43,083 nt of DNA, from IMG/VR virus record IMGVR_UViG_3300037838_000203, positions 1-43,083 of that record. One strand, given 5' to 3'. Positions 15,117 through 22,414 of the stretch are shown here, piece after piece. The DNA is from a virus. Position 1 is the first letter of the stretch; every line of letters begins with the position of its first letter. A program made the translations under genes and the position numbers. Under the pieces are notes generated by a model. The model did not search any database. It saw only the letters and a list, made by a program, of their open reading frames with translations, and had not been told where the DNA came from.

Positions 15117-15854
15117 CTGTTTCCACTTGATGTCGTCACGTGATCCTGTGATCCATCTCTGTAGGTCAGCGTATATGCCGCACTTTATATTTGGTTGATC
15201 AAAGTACCAACGCAGGAACGGATTGCTTTCCAGGTATTCTTTTCGATTTATGAAATAGAAGTTTGTCCCGGGAAATTTCTTAAATGTTTGCCTGAGTTGA
15301 AACATCCATTCGTACTTCAGGTAGGCTTTCATGCTTTCACGACCTGGGTAGTTGATTGAATTCTTATAGATGTTGTTCTGTATCCTACTTGGGGTATCCA
15401 TCTCCCATTGCTGGGCACCCATTATGTCGAACGCCATTATGACAACGTTCCTGATGCCTGACTCTGCGGCCATCAACACAGCACTACAACCAGACCCCCG
15501 TGCTTTAGAGAAGTCGTTGGTTTTTATCTTGCCACCTTTCTTGATGTCACCACCACGCCATACCTTGTAGATCTTAAGGCCTTCGGGTATATCGTGTTCA
15601 TGGTCGCCTTCACAGATGTAATTCCATTTGCTAATATCATCCGGACCGTGTATACGTGGAGACTCCTTGCCATGGTTGTGCCACTGAGCCAGTTCCTCGT
15701 ACATGGGAGGATTTACTGCCACTATGTGGTTACATAACATTGGATGATCCCTGTAGATGGCGTTACATCCATATATCACACCATGTCCCTTTAAGTTATC
15801 TATTGGAAAAATATTTCTTGATTCACCGTTGCCTATTATGAAAGCGGTATCCAT
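15111..15854 (-). CDS. DUF115/MptE-like or sialyltransferase-like protein, copy 1
   Basis: A 247-residue protein. Its N-terminus FIIGNGESRNIFPIDNLKGHGVIYGCNAIYRDH has the phosphate-loop-like 'IGNGES' followed by 'xGCNAIYRD' seen in DUF115/MptE-type proteins and, more distantly, in GT42 sialyltransferases. Mid-protein 'GSGCSAVLMAAESGIRNVVIMAFDIMG' fits the second half of a Rossmann-like domain. A paralogue lies at 19857-20492. The start at 15854 (ATG) overlaps the stop of the Fe-S carrier gene (TAATG). Role in surface glycan or nucleotide-sugar chemistry is inferred. Confidence 0.65.
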   Translation of the reverse strand: MDTAFIIGNGESRNIFPIDNLKGHGVIYGCNAIYRDHPMLCNHIVAVNPPMYEELAQWHNHGKESPRIHGPDDISKWNYICEGDHEHDIPEGLKIYKVWRGGDIKKGGKIKTNDFSKARGSGCSAVLMAAESGIRNVVIMAFDIMGAQQWEMDTPSRIQNNIYKNSINYPGRESMKAYLKYEWMFQLRQTFKKFPGTNFYFINRKEYLESNPFLRWYFDQPNIKCGIYADLQRWITGSRDDIKWKQL

Positions 15855-16207
15855 TATACACCAAATGACTCTCCACATCCACACGAACTTGAACTGTTGG
15901 GATTGCTTATCTCAAACTGTGAGCCAAATGTTTCTTCAACCCAGTCAATTTTTGTTCCTGCAACGTAAAGCATAGAAGTTTCGTCTACTACAAATCTACC
16001 TGTGTGCCAATCTTCCACGTGGTCATCTTTACCTATGGACTCTTTTGTGTTTGCGAATCCCCACTCGTATTTGAAACCTGCACAGCCACCGCCCAGCACT
16101 GCTAGACTTACTGCATACTTGCCGGGATTCTTTTCAAGCAACTTTTCTATTTGATGCTTTGCCTCTTCTGTAATTTCAAACCATTTATGATTTTGGTAAA
16201 CTTCCAT
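15854..16207 (-). CDS. A-type Fe-S cluster carrier (SufA/HesB/IscA family)
   Basis: This carries [Fe-S] clusters to target apoproteins. The three conserved cysteines are present: Cys42 in LGGGCAGFKYEW, and Cys109 and Cys111 in SSCGCGESFGV. The length of 117 residues is normal for the family. The ATG at 16207 is chosen over an upstream ATT. It sits between sugar-modification genes and away from the SufE, SufT-like and ferredoxin genes at 38539-39835, but together they suggest the phage supports Fe-S assembly during infection. HesB-like proteins occur in some marine phages. Confidence 0.92.
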   Translation of the reverse strand: MEVYQNHKWFEITEEAKHQIEKLLEKNPGKYAVSLAVLGGGCAGFKYEWGFANTKESIGKDDHVEDWHTGRFVVDETSMLYVAGTKIDWVEETFGSQFEISNPNSSSSCGCGESFGV

Positions 16208-16218
16208 ACTATTAATTA

Positions 16219-16533
16219 TCAATTATCTTTACCACTGTTTTGTATTCCGACAGACATCCAGAATCTCGTGGCGTCTATTTTCTTCTCGAAACTCATGTAT
16301 GCGTTCTGGTGCTCCCAGTGGTTCTTGGGATCCTCTATCTCGCCCGCGGGTTCGAACCACCAACCCCACTTGCCTTCACAGTTTTGTTGGCACCAGTCTA
16401 TGCAGTCGCCCATTATGCCATTCGAATTCATATCTACATTGTACTCGAACTGTTGCATGTATCCACAGTCCTCCGGCACCTCGTCTAGCCTAGGATTGTT
16501 TCTCTTTACTTTTACTTTGCCGTAACTGGTCAT
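16219..16533 (-). CDS. Unknown Trp/Cys-rich small protein
   Basis: A 104-residue protein starting MTSYGKVKVKRNNP. The ATG at 16533 overlaps the stop of the glycosyltransferase gene (TAATG) and is preferred to a start 24 nt upstream. It has three cysteines (CGYM, CIDWCQQNC region) and many Trp residues (WGWWFEP, HWEHQ), and ends in a segment DATRFWMSVGIQ. Similarity to a known family is not recognised. Position suggests it acts with the neighbouring glycosyltransferase. Confidence 0.6.
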   Translation of the reverse strand: MTSYGKVKVKRNNPRLDEVPEDCGYMQQFEYNVDMNSNGIMGDCIDWCQQNCEGKWGWWFEPAGEIEDPKNHWEHQNAYMSFEKKIDATRFWMSVGIQNSGKDN

Positions 16534-17228
16534 TACTTCCAATGGTCTATTACCCACTGGTCTCCACTTTCCATGGGGTTCGGTGATCCATGGAACACCG
16601 CCACTCTATTGTCGGGTTTTATTTTCACAGGTTCCCTGAACCATTTCTTGCCGTCCTTGGTCAGAAGTTTCGTGTCTTTGAGTCCTATCATCTCCCACTT
16701 GTATGATCTTATCCATTCGTCTGGGAACCATGTTATGTCATCCTTGGCTCTCTTGGTTATCCAGTCCTGGTCTCCGTGATTCTGTTGCATGATCTGTGCT
16801 GATCTTTCTTTGAACTCCGTCCATAGGTAGTCCATTGTGCCTGCCTCCCAACGCATACAACTAGAGTTTGACAGTTTCCAGTCCTTGATCCTGCACCTGT
16901 TAAAATCCCTTATGATGTTGAACTTGCCTGGGTTAGTGAACAAAGGATCTATGTTGTCAAAGATGACCACGTCAAGATCAAAGAATAGTATGTTGCCTTT
17001 TAGTGGCATCTCCGGAGCGAACATCCATAACTTGCTCCACCACGACTTGATCCATGGATCGTTGGGCAGTTTAATTACATTTATTTCTGGATCTAATCCT
17101 GTGGGATCGTCTGTGAGACAGTGGAATTGATAAGGCACTGTGGTGTGCCTTTTGACCATGTTGTATAAGACGTTAGCATATTTGGAGATATACTTGTTGC
17201 CCCACTTAACGCATACTACGTGATTCAT
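16533..17228 (-). CDS. GT8-like glycosyltransferase
   Basis: A 231-residue protein with a GT-A fold signature. The N-terminal strand VVCVKWGNKYISKYANVLY is typical of GT8-type enzymes, and the DxD motif appears as FFDLDVVIFD (Asp84, Asp86), which would hold a metal and the nucleotide-sugar donor. A terminal VFHGSPNP resembles the family's 'HF.G..KPW' end. It lies in a run with the DUF115-like genes, so a role in glycan or virion decoration is plausible. Donor and acceptor cannot be inferred. Confidence 0.8.
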   Translation of the reverse strand: MNHVVCVKWGNKYISKYANVLYNMVKRHTTVPYQFHCLTDDPTGLDPEINVIKLPNDPWIKSWWSKLWMFAPEMPLKGNILFFDLDVVIFDNIDPLFTNPGKFNIIRDFNRCRIKDWKLSNSSCMRWEAGTMDYLWTEFKERSAQIMQQNHGDQDWITKRAKDDITWFPDEWIRSYKWEMIGLKDTKLLTKDGKKWFREPVKIKPDNRVAVFHGSPNPMESGDQWVIDHWK

Positions 17229-18315
17229 AACCCTGTTTTAATCCTTCCATCTGTATTTGTTTCCAATCGTCACTGTCCAGTGTGTATGGATAGTTCGTCT
17301 CTATAGACGGACCATGTATTGTTCTTATGCTGGTGATATTTAAATTTTTATTCATCACTTCATGTATATGCTGTATTGGAGCATCTGTCCCAAATGTCCT
17401 CTGCAGGTCCACTTGCCCTATTTTAATATAACCTAGGGATAACTTGGGATCTCCCCAATCATATCCGTTGTCATTGAGCCACCGCCTATATTCATCCATT
17501 TCCTCTTTTTTAAAATCGTGTTGTTCCTCGGTAATGGTCTGTCCCCATTCCACATCAAATTCTCCGGAATAATATTTCTGGTGATTGATCTCTGAACATA
17601 ATGCATCGGTCATTTTTGGAGCATGTTCGTCTCTGAATACTTCATAAAGTGTTTTGCCCACTTGTGACCAATGTAGGTAGACACCACCTAGTTCTCTGTC
17701 GTATCTGTTCTGCTTGAACAATTCAAAATCTTCTTCGTGTAGCGGGTGTCTAGGTGCATTCAGGAAAGTTGTTATCTGGGAAGGTCTCATCCATTCAGGA
17801 TCTAAGACGTTTTTCCTATCAGCATTTACCCAACTTTCAATCTCGTGGCAAATATTGTTCAGTTGCCTGATAGCATATTTTGTTTTGGTGTCTGCTTGTT
17901 TGTAAAAATTAGAAATCTCCCAAGCAGTGCCTTGCAGTTCTTCGAAATATCTATGCAAAGTATTACAGGCTTCATGCTTTAGTCTCTTACCTAAAGTCTT
18001 CGTAATATCACCATTCACTGCATTTCCTATGGGAAGGCTAGAACTGTACTGGAAATCGCCTGCATTAAATGGATGTATTTTTTCATATGATGGAGAAAAT
18101 TTAAAGGAGTTGATCTGTGTTATGCTTAAATTTAATTCTTTGACAAGATGTGCAAGATTCCTCTTTGAATCAGGGAATCCAAGGAAACAGAAATTCTTCT
18201 CCAGTATCCTTTCTTTTTTGAGATTGTCTTTGAGTGCCTCCAACCATCTGTGTCCCAATGGCGTGTCGTAGATCTGGAAGTAGTAGGCCTTTTCTGTCAG
18301 GCCCACCCTCACCAT
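17206..18315 (-). CDS. Unknown phage protein, related to 20825-21700
   Basis: A protein of about 369 residues. The ATG at 18315 is preferred because a TTG at 18387 would overlap the QueD-like gene by 59 bp. The N-terminus (AYYFQIYDTPLGHRWLEAL) and the C-terminal phrase LGYIKIGQVDLQRTF resemble, in position and pattern, the 291-residue protein at 20825-21700 (YFDLRFKLL...KWIDRVL and TGRIELARLDSNL), so I infer one family. The centre is helical with many His, Trp and acidic residues. No catalytic motif recognised; metal binding is possible but unproven. Confidence 0.65.
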   Translation of the reverse strand: MVRVGLTEKAYYFQIYDTPLGHRWLEALKDNLKKERILEKNFCFLGFPDSKRNLAHLVKELNLSITQINSFKFSPSYEKIHPFNAGDFQYSSSLPIGNAVNGDITKTLGKRLKHEACNTLHRYFEELQGTAWEISNFYKQADTKTKYAIRQLNNICHEIESWVNADRKNVLDPEWMRPSQITTFLNAPRHPLHEEDFELFKQNRYDRELGGVYLHWSQVGKTLYEVFRDEHAPKMTDALCSEINHQKYYSGEFDVEWGQTITEEQHDFKKEEMDEYRRWLNDNGYDWGDPKLSLGYIKIGQVDLQRTFGTDAPIQHIHEVMNKNLNITSIRTIHGPSIETNYPYTLDSDDWKQIQMEGLKQGYESRSMR

Positions 18316-18328
18316 ATCATGTATAAAG

Positions 18329-18778
18329 TTATTCTTTTCTGTAGATGGCACTGTTGGCTCCGTGTTCCATACATTCACATTCAACAACGTAGCACCTGTT
18401 ATTCGTGGCCGCCCTGATTATGTCATCAGCGGCATCAAAGGCATGTTTGGCGAATTTTTCAGCACCAACGCCATCGAATATTCTTATGTCGGCGAGATCC
18501 AAACCCTCAAGTTCCTTGAATTTGTCTAGGTGTGGGTCATTCTCATCCAAGGCCAATTTGTGATCGAAGTGATTCTCCAGCCATTTCTTCAATGGCTTCA
18601 AGCCACCGAAATCCACCGCCCAGTTCTTGTTGTCCAGGTCCTTGCAACCAAATGTAAATTTGAATGCTAATGAGTATCCGTGCAGTAGGTGGCAGTGTGA
18701 ATGATCTGCGTTGGGTTGTCTGAACACCGCAGATAGTCCTATGTTGTGTCCGTATGTTTTAGTTGAGTAGTAAGTCAT
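18329..18778 (-). CDS. QueD / 6-pyruvoyltetrahydropterin synthase-like protein
   Basis: A 149-residue T-fold protein of the family that makes carboxytetrahydropterin for 7-deazaguanine synthesis. Zinc- and catalysis-region residues lie in DHSHCHLLHGYSLAFKF (residues 25-41), the equivalent of the family's 'CxxLHGHxY'. AVDFGGLKP (family 'VxDFxxLK'), LDENDP and the C-terminal 'ECEMEHG..SAIY'-type end are also recognisable. Oddity: the second His of HGH is Tyr35, so one usual zinc ligand looks replaced unless His26, His28 or His30 substitutes. No other queuosine or preQ0 gene is in the window. AAGGAG lies well placed before the ATG at 18778. Confidence 0.82.
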   Translation of the reverse strand: MTYYSTKTYGHNIGLSAVFRQPNADHSHCHLLHGYSLAFKFTFGCKDLDNKNWAVDFGGLKPLKKWLENHFDHKLALDENDPHLDKFKELEGLDLADIRIFDGVGAEKFAKHAFDAADDIIRAATNNRCYVVECECMEHGANSAIYRKE

Positions 18779-18847
18779 CGTTTCTCCTTGCGTTGATGAC
18801 TTGCAGAGTGTTTAAAGAGGGATGAAAGTCTTGAGTCCTCTTGACCA

Positions 18848-19102
18848 TCAGTTCAACTTCTTGTCCAACTTCTGATCCATGTCCATCTGGAACGCTGTGT
18901 CTCTGATGCGATCCGTCAGTTCGTTTGGTATATTTAATTCTCCATCTATTATGCTCTTGAGAAAGTGTATCATCACAGTGAACTCGTTCCTGTTGGAAAC
19001 GGTCTCTGGATCGATACCGTGTTTCTCCATTGCGTTCAGCATGGCCTCAGACACATCTACAAGGGCAGTTATACTTTTCGAGTGTTTGTCAAAATGTGCC
19101 AT
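18848..19102 (-). CDS. Small unknown protein
   Basis: An 84-residue, helical, soluble protein (ITALVDVSEAMLNAMEKHGIDPE, then FTVMIHFLKSIIDGE). Its ATG overlaps the stop of the gene upstream (TAATG), so it is the second gene of an operon read from a sigma-70 promoter at 19419-19446. No family recognised. A 69-nt gap follows before the QueD-like gene, holding only that gene's ribosome binding site. Confidence 0.65.
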   Translation of the reverse strand: MAHFDKHSKSITALVDVSEAMLNAMEKHGIDPETVSNRNEFTVMIHFLKSIIDGELNIPNELTDRIRDTAFQMDMDQKLDKKLN

Positions 19103-19410
19103 TACGTGATTATGCTGGGTTTCTTTGGAACCTCGATCTTGCTGAATACTCTGTTGTACTCATCAGCGATCTTGTCATTGATGTGTGCTATTGAAATCAG
19201 TTTGTCGATTGCGATGTTGAATGGTTCATCCTGTTTAGCAGTGGAGAAAAATGTACCAAATGCCAATCCTTGTGGACCGTTCATAAGCACAAGTGCCTTC
19301 TCGATACTGACGTATCGTGTGTCGGTCCTGCTAAGATATTTTGCGATGACTTCTTCCCCTGAAATCAATTTAAGAGTAACTAGATCTCCATCTTTTATTT
19401 TATCAAACAT
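19102..19410 (-). CDS. Small protein, possibly Sm-like barrel
   Basis: A 102-residue protein. Residues 5-45 (KDGDLVTLKLISGEEVIAKYLS, then RYVSIEKALVLM) have the strand pattern of an Sm-like barrel: a short helix, then 'V.L.L.SGEEV.AKY' followed by paired strands. The C-terminus is helical. A near-perfect sigma-70 promoter (19419-19446) and an AAGGAT ribosome binding site precede it. An RNA-related role is only a guess from the fold pattern. Confidence 0.65.
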   Translation of the reverse strand: MFDKIKDGDLVTLKLISGEEVIAKYLSRTDTRYVSIEKALVLMNGPQGLAFGTFFSTAKQDEPFNIAIDKLISIAHINDKIADEYNRVFSKIEVPKKPSIIT

Positions 19411-19418
19411 ATATCCTT

Positions 19419-19446
19419 ATTATAAACTATCCTATGAGTTTGTCAA
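19419..19446 (-). promoter_or_regulatory. Sigma-70-type promoter
   Basis: On the minus strand TTGACA (19441-19446) is followed after 16 nt by TATAAT (19419-19424), both exact consensus hexamers. The start codon at 19410 lies 8 nt after the -10 box. The -35 overlaps the last codons of the glycosylase gene. Confidence 0.8.
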
Positions 19447-19837
19447 TGTATTTCTTTAATTCTTTGTCCTGTACGTTCGGTGGAATGTGATTGTAGAAAA
19501 ATATCTGGTAACTGTCAGACCCGTACTTGCCTATGCCGTGTAGGTCGCTGGCTTCTTTCTTGTCCCACGTGAGATACTGCTCCGTCATCTTTCTTATCCT
19601 CTTTGATCTAACCTCCCACATGCCCAACGGTTTCAGTATGTCCTGTTGTGTCTTCAATCTGCCACGCAGATACGCTTCTGGGTTGGGATATCTGGCAAAT
19701 AATTTTGGTAAGATTATCTTAACATGCTTACGATACGTGAGGTTGAGGCACATAACGCCCACCATGTGTTTCCATCTCTTGTGTGGAGCCTTCAGTTGCT
19801 GTTGCACCATCAGGTGATCCACCATTGGTTTGATCAT
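19427..19837 (-). CDS. MBD4-like HhH-GPD DNA glycosylase
   Basis: A 136-residue mismatch/base-excision glycosylase domain. It follows the catalytic domain of animal MBD4 closely: an N-terminal PxKxW segment, LKPLGMWEVRSKRIRKM (residues 68-84), EQYLTW, the helix-hairpin-helix LHGIGKYGSDSYQIF (99-113), and VQDKELKKY (122-130), where Asp124 sits at the place of MBD4's catalytic aspartate. It would remove thymine or uracil opposite guanine, or a modified base. The 4Fe-4S loop of EndoIII is absent, as in MBD4. A sigma-70 promoter (19844-19871) precedes it, with almost no leader. Confidence 0.85.
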   Translation of the reverse strand: MIKPMVDHLMVQQQLKAPHKRWKHMVGVMCLNLTYRKHVKIILPKLFARYPNPEAYLRGRLKTQQDILKPLGMWEVRSKRIRKMTEQYLTWDKKEASDLHGIGKYGSDSYQIFFYNHIPPNVQDKELKKYIDKLIG

Positions 19838-19843
19838 ACAGTA

Positions 19844-19871
19844 ATTTTATATTGGATTATTTTTTTGTCAA
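19844..19871 (-). promoter_or_regulatory. Sigma-70-type promoter of the DNA glycosylase gene
   Basis: On the minus strand TTGACA (19866-19871) is followed after 16 nt by TAAAAT (19844-19849), then 6 nt to the ATG at 19837. The predicted start of transcription falls at the start codon, implying a leaderless message. Confidence 0.7.
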
Positions 19872-20492
19872 CTGTTTGTTGATGAACTTGGCCATGCCGT
19901 CGTAGGTTTCCTGAAACACATTTCCATGTTGGCTCCATTCTTTGGGCATTTCCCAACGATCATGATTTACCACTATCCATCTTGTGTCTGGATCGGAATA
20001 TCCCATCAACTTGTGGAATTGGTATATCCAGTATGAAGGGTCAACCGGTCTTTTGATGTATGTGTATCCTTCTGAGCCTGTGTACATGTTGTTGATCTTG
20101 TCCTTCACCAACGTGTGCAGGTCAAATCCCAACATGAATATTGCCTTAGGCTTGAATGTCAATCCCAACACACCTGCATATGGTCCTGTGCCCCAGTGGA
20201 ATGGCTCGTCCTGTCTCTTGTCTCCGGAGTAGGGTAACTTTGGAAATTCTTTTACGTTCTGCCAATTCGCGAATTGGCTGGCCCACCTATCTCTGGTGTA
20301 TATTGTTGTTCCTTTTCCAACTGCATTCACTGCCTGTTGGCACATATGCTTATCAGCACAACAAAGATATTCTGTGACGTAGTCTCTATAGATTGCGTTG
20401 CAACCAATTACCGTGCTAAACAATTTCAATGGCGAGAGATCAAATCCCCTACGGGTTTCACCATTGCCTATTATGGAAACATACTTGGTCAT
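19857..20492 (-). CDS. DUF115/MptE-like or sialyltransferase-like protein, copy 2
   Basis: A 211-residue paralogue of the 15111-15854 product: SIIGNGETRRGFDLSPLKLF, then STVIGCNAIYRDYV, align with the same motifs there. The middle has GTGPYAGVLGLTFKPKAIFMLGFDL, corresponding to the second Rossmann-like half with an LGFD that parallels the other copy's MAFD. It may be a sugar- or nucleotide-transfer enzyme; the acceptor is unknown. A late-type box (20498-20505) lies 5 nt before the ATG. Confidence 0.65.
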   Translation of the reverse strand: MTKYVSIIGNGETRRGFDLSPLKLFSTVIGCNAIYRDYVTEYLCCADKHMCQQAVNAVGKGTTIYTRDRWASQFANWQNVKEFPKLPYSGDKRQDEPFHWGTGPYAGVLGLTFKPKAIFMLGFDLHTLVKDKINNMYTGSEGYTYIKRPVDPSYWIYQFHKLMGYSDPDTRWIVVNHDRWEMPKEWSQHGNVFQETYDGMAKFINKQLTKK

Positions 20493-20497
20493 AATGC

Positions 20498-20505
20498 TAT
20501 TTAAT
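20498..20505 (-). promoter_or_regulatory. Late-type promoter box
   Basis: The minus strand reads ATTAAATA, ending 5 nt before the ATG at 20492. The arrangement matches those at 23510, 37059 and 14825. Confidence 0.5.
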
Positions 20506-20516
20506 CACCCCTTTAA

Positions 20517-20543
20517 CAGCACACAGACGTCTGCACACTGCTG
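20517..20543. other. Interrupted dyad in the gap before 20492
   Basis: CAGCA and TGCTG flank a perfect 10-bp palindrome CAGACGTCTG (20524-20533). The element lies between the end of the 20574-20828 gene and the promoter of the next gene. It could be a weak terminator or a protein-binding site; there is no U-run to make a classical terminator. Confidence 0.3.
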
Positions 20544-20573
20544 GTAAATTTGAAATAGGAATAGTTGTACATA

Positions 20574-20828
20574 TCACTCATTTTCGTTGATTAAATGCCA
20601 TATGGTAAGATATTTGTCCCAGGCCTTTTGCAGTGTAGGATACTTCCTCCTCAGTGCGATGGCCTCTGCTCCCACCATTTCTGACTCCTCGTAAGCGGTC
20701 TCCTCATCCTTGGCCTTCTGTGATTGTTCGACCAGGATACGGTCACCGTTTGGTAATTGTTCATACACTGTTTCTCCTCCATCTGGTGAGATATAGATTG
20801 GATTGATCTTTCTTGGTTTATTTTTCAT
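20574..20828 (-). CDS. Small unknown charged protein
   Basis: An 84-residue protein (start MKNKPRKINPIYISPDGGET), with a beta-type N-terminus and a charged helical C-terminus (ALRRKYPTLQKAWDKYLTIW). Its ATG overlaps the stop of the upstream gene (ATGA). It ends the operon that begins with the exonuclease gene at 23203. No family recognised. Confidence 0.65.
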   Translation of the reverse strand: MKNKPRKINPIYISPDGGETVYEQLPNGDRILVEQSQKAKDEETAYEESEMVGAEAIALRRKYPTLQKAWDKYLTIWHLINENE

Positions 20829-21700
20829 GATAGGAAAAATGATTGAATGTGATTAAAATTTTTTATTTTTTCCAATAATTCCGTTTTTGTAAGATTTGAA
20901 TCCAAACGTGCAAGTTCGATACGCCCAGTCGTAAGCCTTTTGTCATCCGCCATGAATCCTTTTTGTTCTAAATAATTCTTGTGTGTTTCTATGTATTTCT
21001 TTTGTTTTTTTATTGTTTCCCGCACTTGCTCATCGCTGTCATCCAATAGATAGCATACACAATCTGCACTGAAGTGTAGATTAGGCACAACGTCATGATG
21101 GTGATCGTCATTGTCCTCCGCCAATGACTCGATGTTTTTCCCTACATCACTATACAATGTGTACAATGATCCAAAAATTCTTTTATTGGTAAAAAGATCA
21201 TAATCATTGCTGTCAAACAACTTTGTCTTTGGAAGGTCGAACCAGACAATTCTTATCTTTGGTGTTCCACTAATGTTTTCACACACATGCACGAACTGAT
21301 TTATCTCACTTAGATTTTTCCTAAACATTGGTGATTTATTTTTGAATATTGGGTTGTTCTTCCATTGGTCGAGGCCACCGTGTGTTTCTTCAAATATCGC
21401 ATGTATTTTGTTCAACATATCTTGATCATTTATATCTTCGATCTGTAATCCAAAAACTTTGTGTTCTTCGTCGACTTCTTTCATGAGTCTGTTGAGATTA
21501 TTTTTTACAAACTCATGATTTAAATCGTTGTTAAGATTATACATGGCCCATGGTTCTGATATTGGATATTGCTTTTGCTGGGCTTCTAGCACCCTGTCTA
21601 TCCATTTTGATATAAAATCATTTTTCAATAGTTTGAACCGAAGATCAAAGTAATCATTGTAATGGTCTCTCTTAGATAATCGCAGTGTTGCGTATTCCAT
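20825..21700 (-). CDS. Unknown phage protein, related to 17206-18315
   Basis: A 291-residue soluble protein. The N-terminus contains DYFDLRFKLLKNDFISKWIDRVL, the centre IRIVWFDLPKTKLFD and a His-rich stretch DDHHHDVVPNLHFSADCVCYLLDD, and the C-terminus TGRIELARLDSNLTKTELL. The N- and C-terminal phrases parallel the product of 17206-18315. The cluster DDHHHD and nearby CVC might bind metal, which is inference. The ATG at 21700 overlaps the HIT gene stop (TAATG). Confidence 0.65.
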   Translation of the reverse strand: MEYATLRLSKRDHYNDYFDLRFKLLKNDFISKWIDRVLEAQQKQYPISEPWAMYNLNNDLNHEFVKNNLNRLMKEVDEEHKVFGLQIEDINDQDMLNKIHAIFEETHGGLDQWKNNPIFKNKSPMFRKNLSEINQFVHVCENISGTPKIRIVWFDLPKTKLFDSNDYDLFTNKRIFGSLYTLYSDVGKNIESLAEDNDDHHHDVVPNLHFSADCVCYLLDDSDEQVRETIKKQKKYIETHKNYLEQKGFMADDKRLTTGRIELARLDSNLTKTELLEKIKNFNHIQSFFLS

Positions 21701-22101
21701 TAGTAATGTTCCTTGTGTTTCACTCCCAGGTGTGCGTGTCTTATGCCGCCTGGTTTCTCGCTGTCCCCGTCTTTCCTAGGTATAAAATGTATGTGTGGCC
21801 AAAATATGGTCTGTCCTGCACACTTGCCGATGTTCTGTCCCACGTTGAACCCATCCATCTTGCCTTCCTTGATCCTGTCTTGTCCCCACTGGAACGCCAG
21901 ACTGTATGACTTACCTATGTATTCCGCTGTGTTTTCTTTTGCTATGAAAAGCAAGTGTCCGTCAACACAAGGATATCGATCCTCGAACACCGCCGTGTGT
22001 TCATTCTCGAATATAGGTGTGCTGTTTCCGACCCAGGTAGATTCTTTGTAATTGTCTATGGGTTCAAAGGGCTTCTTGTAGATAGGTTTTTTGGATTGCA
22101 T
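21700..22101 (-). CDS. HIT-family nucleotide hydrolase/transferase
   Basis: A 133-residue histidine-triad protein. The catalytic motif is WPHIHFIPRKDGD (His103, His105 plus the following P-R), close to HxHxHxxP but with Pro102 at the first His position. The upstream elements FENEHTAVFEDRYPCVDGHLLFIAKE and the GFNVGQNIGKCAGQTI strand are typical. It would cleave dinucleoside polyphosphates or nucleoside phosphoramidates. It lies between a small unknown gene and the 291-residue gene, overlapping both. Confidence 0.88.
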   Translation of the reverse strand: MQSKKPIYKKPFEPIDNYKESTWVGNSTPIFENEHTAVFEDRYPCVDGHLLFIAKENTAEYIGKSYSLAFQWGQDRIKEGKMDGFNVGQNIGKCAGQTIFWPHIHFIPRKDGDSEKPGGIRHAHLGVKHKEHY

Positions 22102-22414
22102 CTGTTTCTATAATTCCTATCTTTATATTACTAGAATTTGGTCTATGTTGCAACCTTATTTGATCCCAAGTTTTGGTCTTTGGAACAGAAGGGTTGTACT
22201 CGTGAATATTTAATAGGTTAACCAATGCCTTCCTGACTTTTTCTGCACCTCCGTGCTTCTTACAGGTATCGGATCTGCCCACATGTACGATCTTATTGTT
22301 GATTTTTATTTTGTAAACACAATTCAATCTGATCCATTTGATTTTTGGCTTCTTACTGTGTTTGATCTTGAAACCTTCAATTTTATACAGTTCTTCTATG
22401 CTGTACCACTTCAT
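22064..22414 (-). CDS. Small basic protein, tentative GIY-YIG-like
   Basis: A 116-residue basic protein. The ATG at 22414 is chosen because it overlaps the stop of the membrane-protein gene (ATGA). The segment CVYKIKINNKIVHVGRSDTCKKHGG (residues 31-55) loosely resembles the 'GIY-YIG' pattern (VYKI ... VHVGRS), but the downstream Arg/Glu catalytic residues cannot be placed with confidence. It could be a degenerate nuclease or an unrelated protein. Its 3' end overlaps the HIT gene by 38 bp. Confidence 0.55.
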   Translation of the reverse strand: MKWYSIEELYKIEGFKIKHSKKPKIKWIRLNCVYKIKINNKIVHVGRSDTCKKHGGAEKVRKALVNLLNIHEYNPSVPKTKTWDQIRLQHRPNSSNIKIGIIETDAIQKTYLQEAL

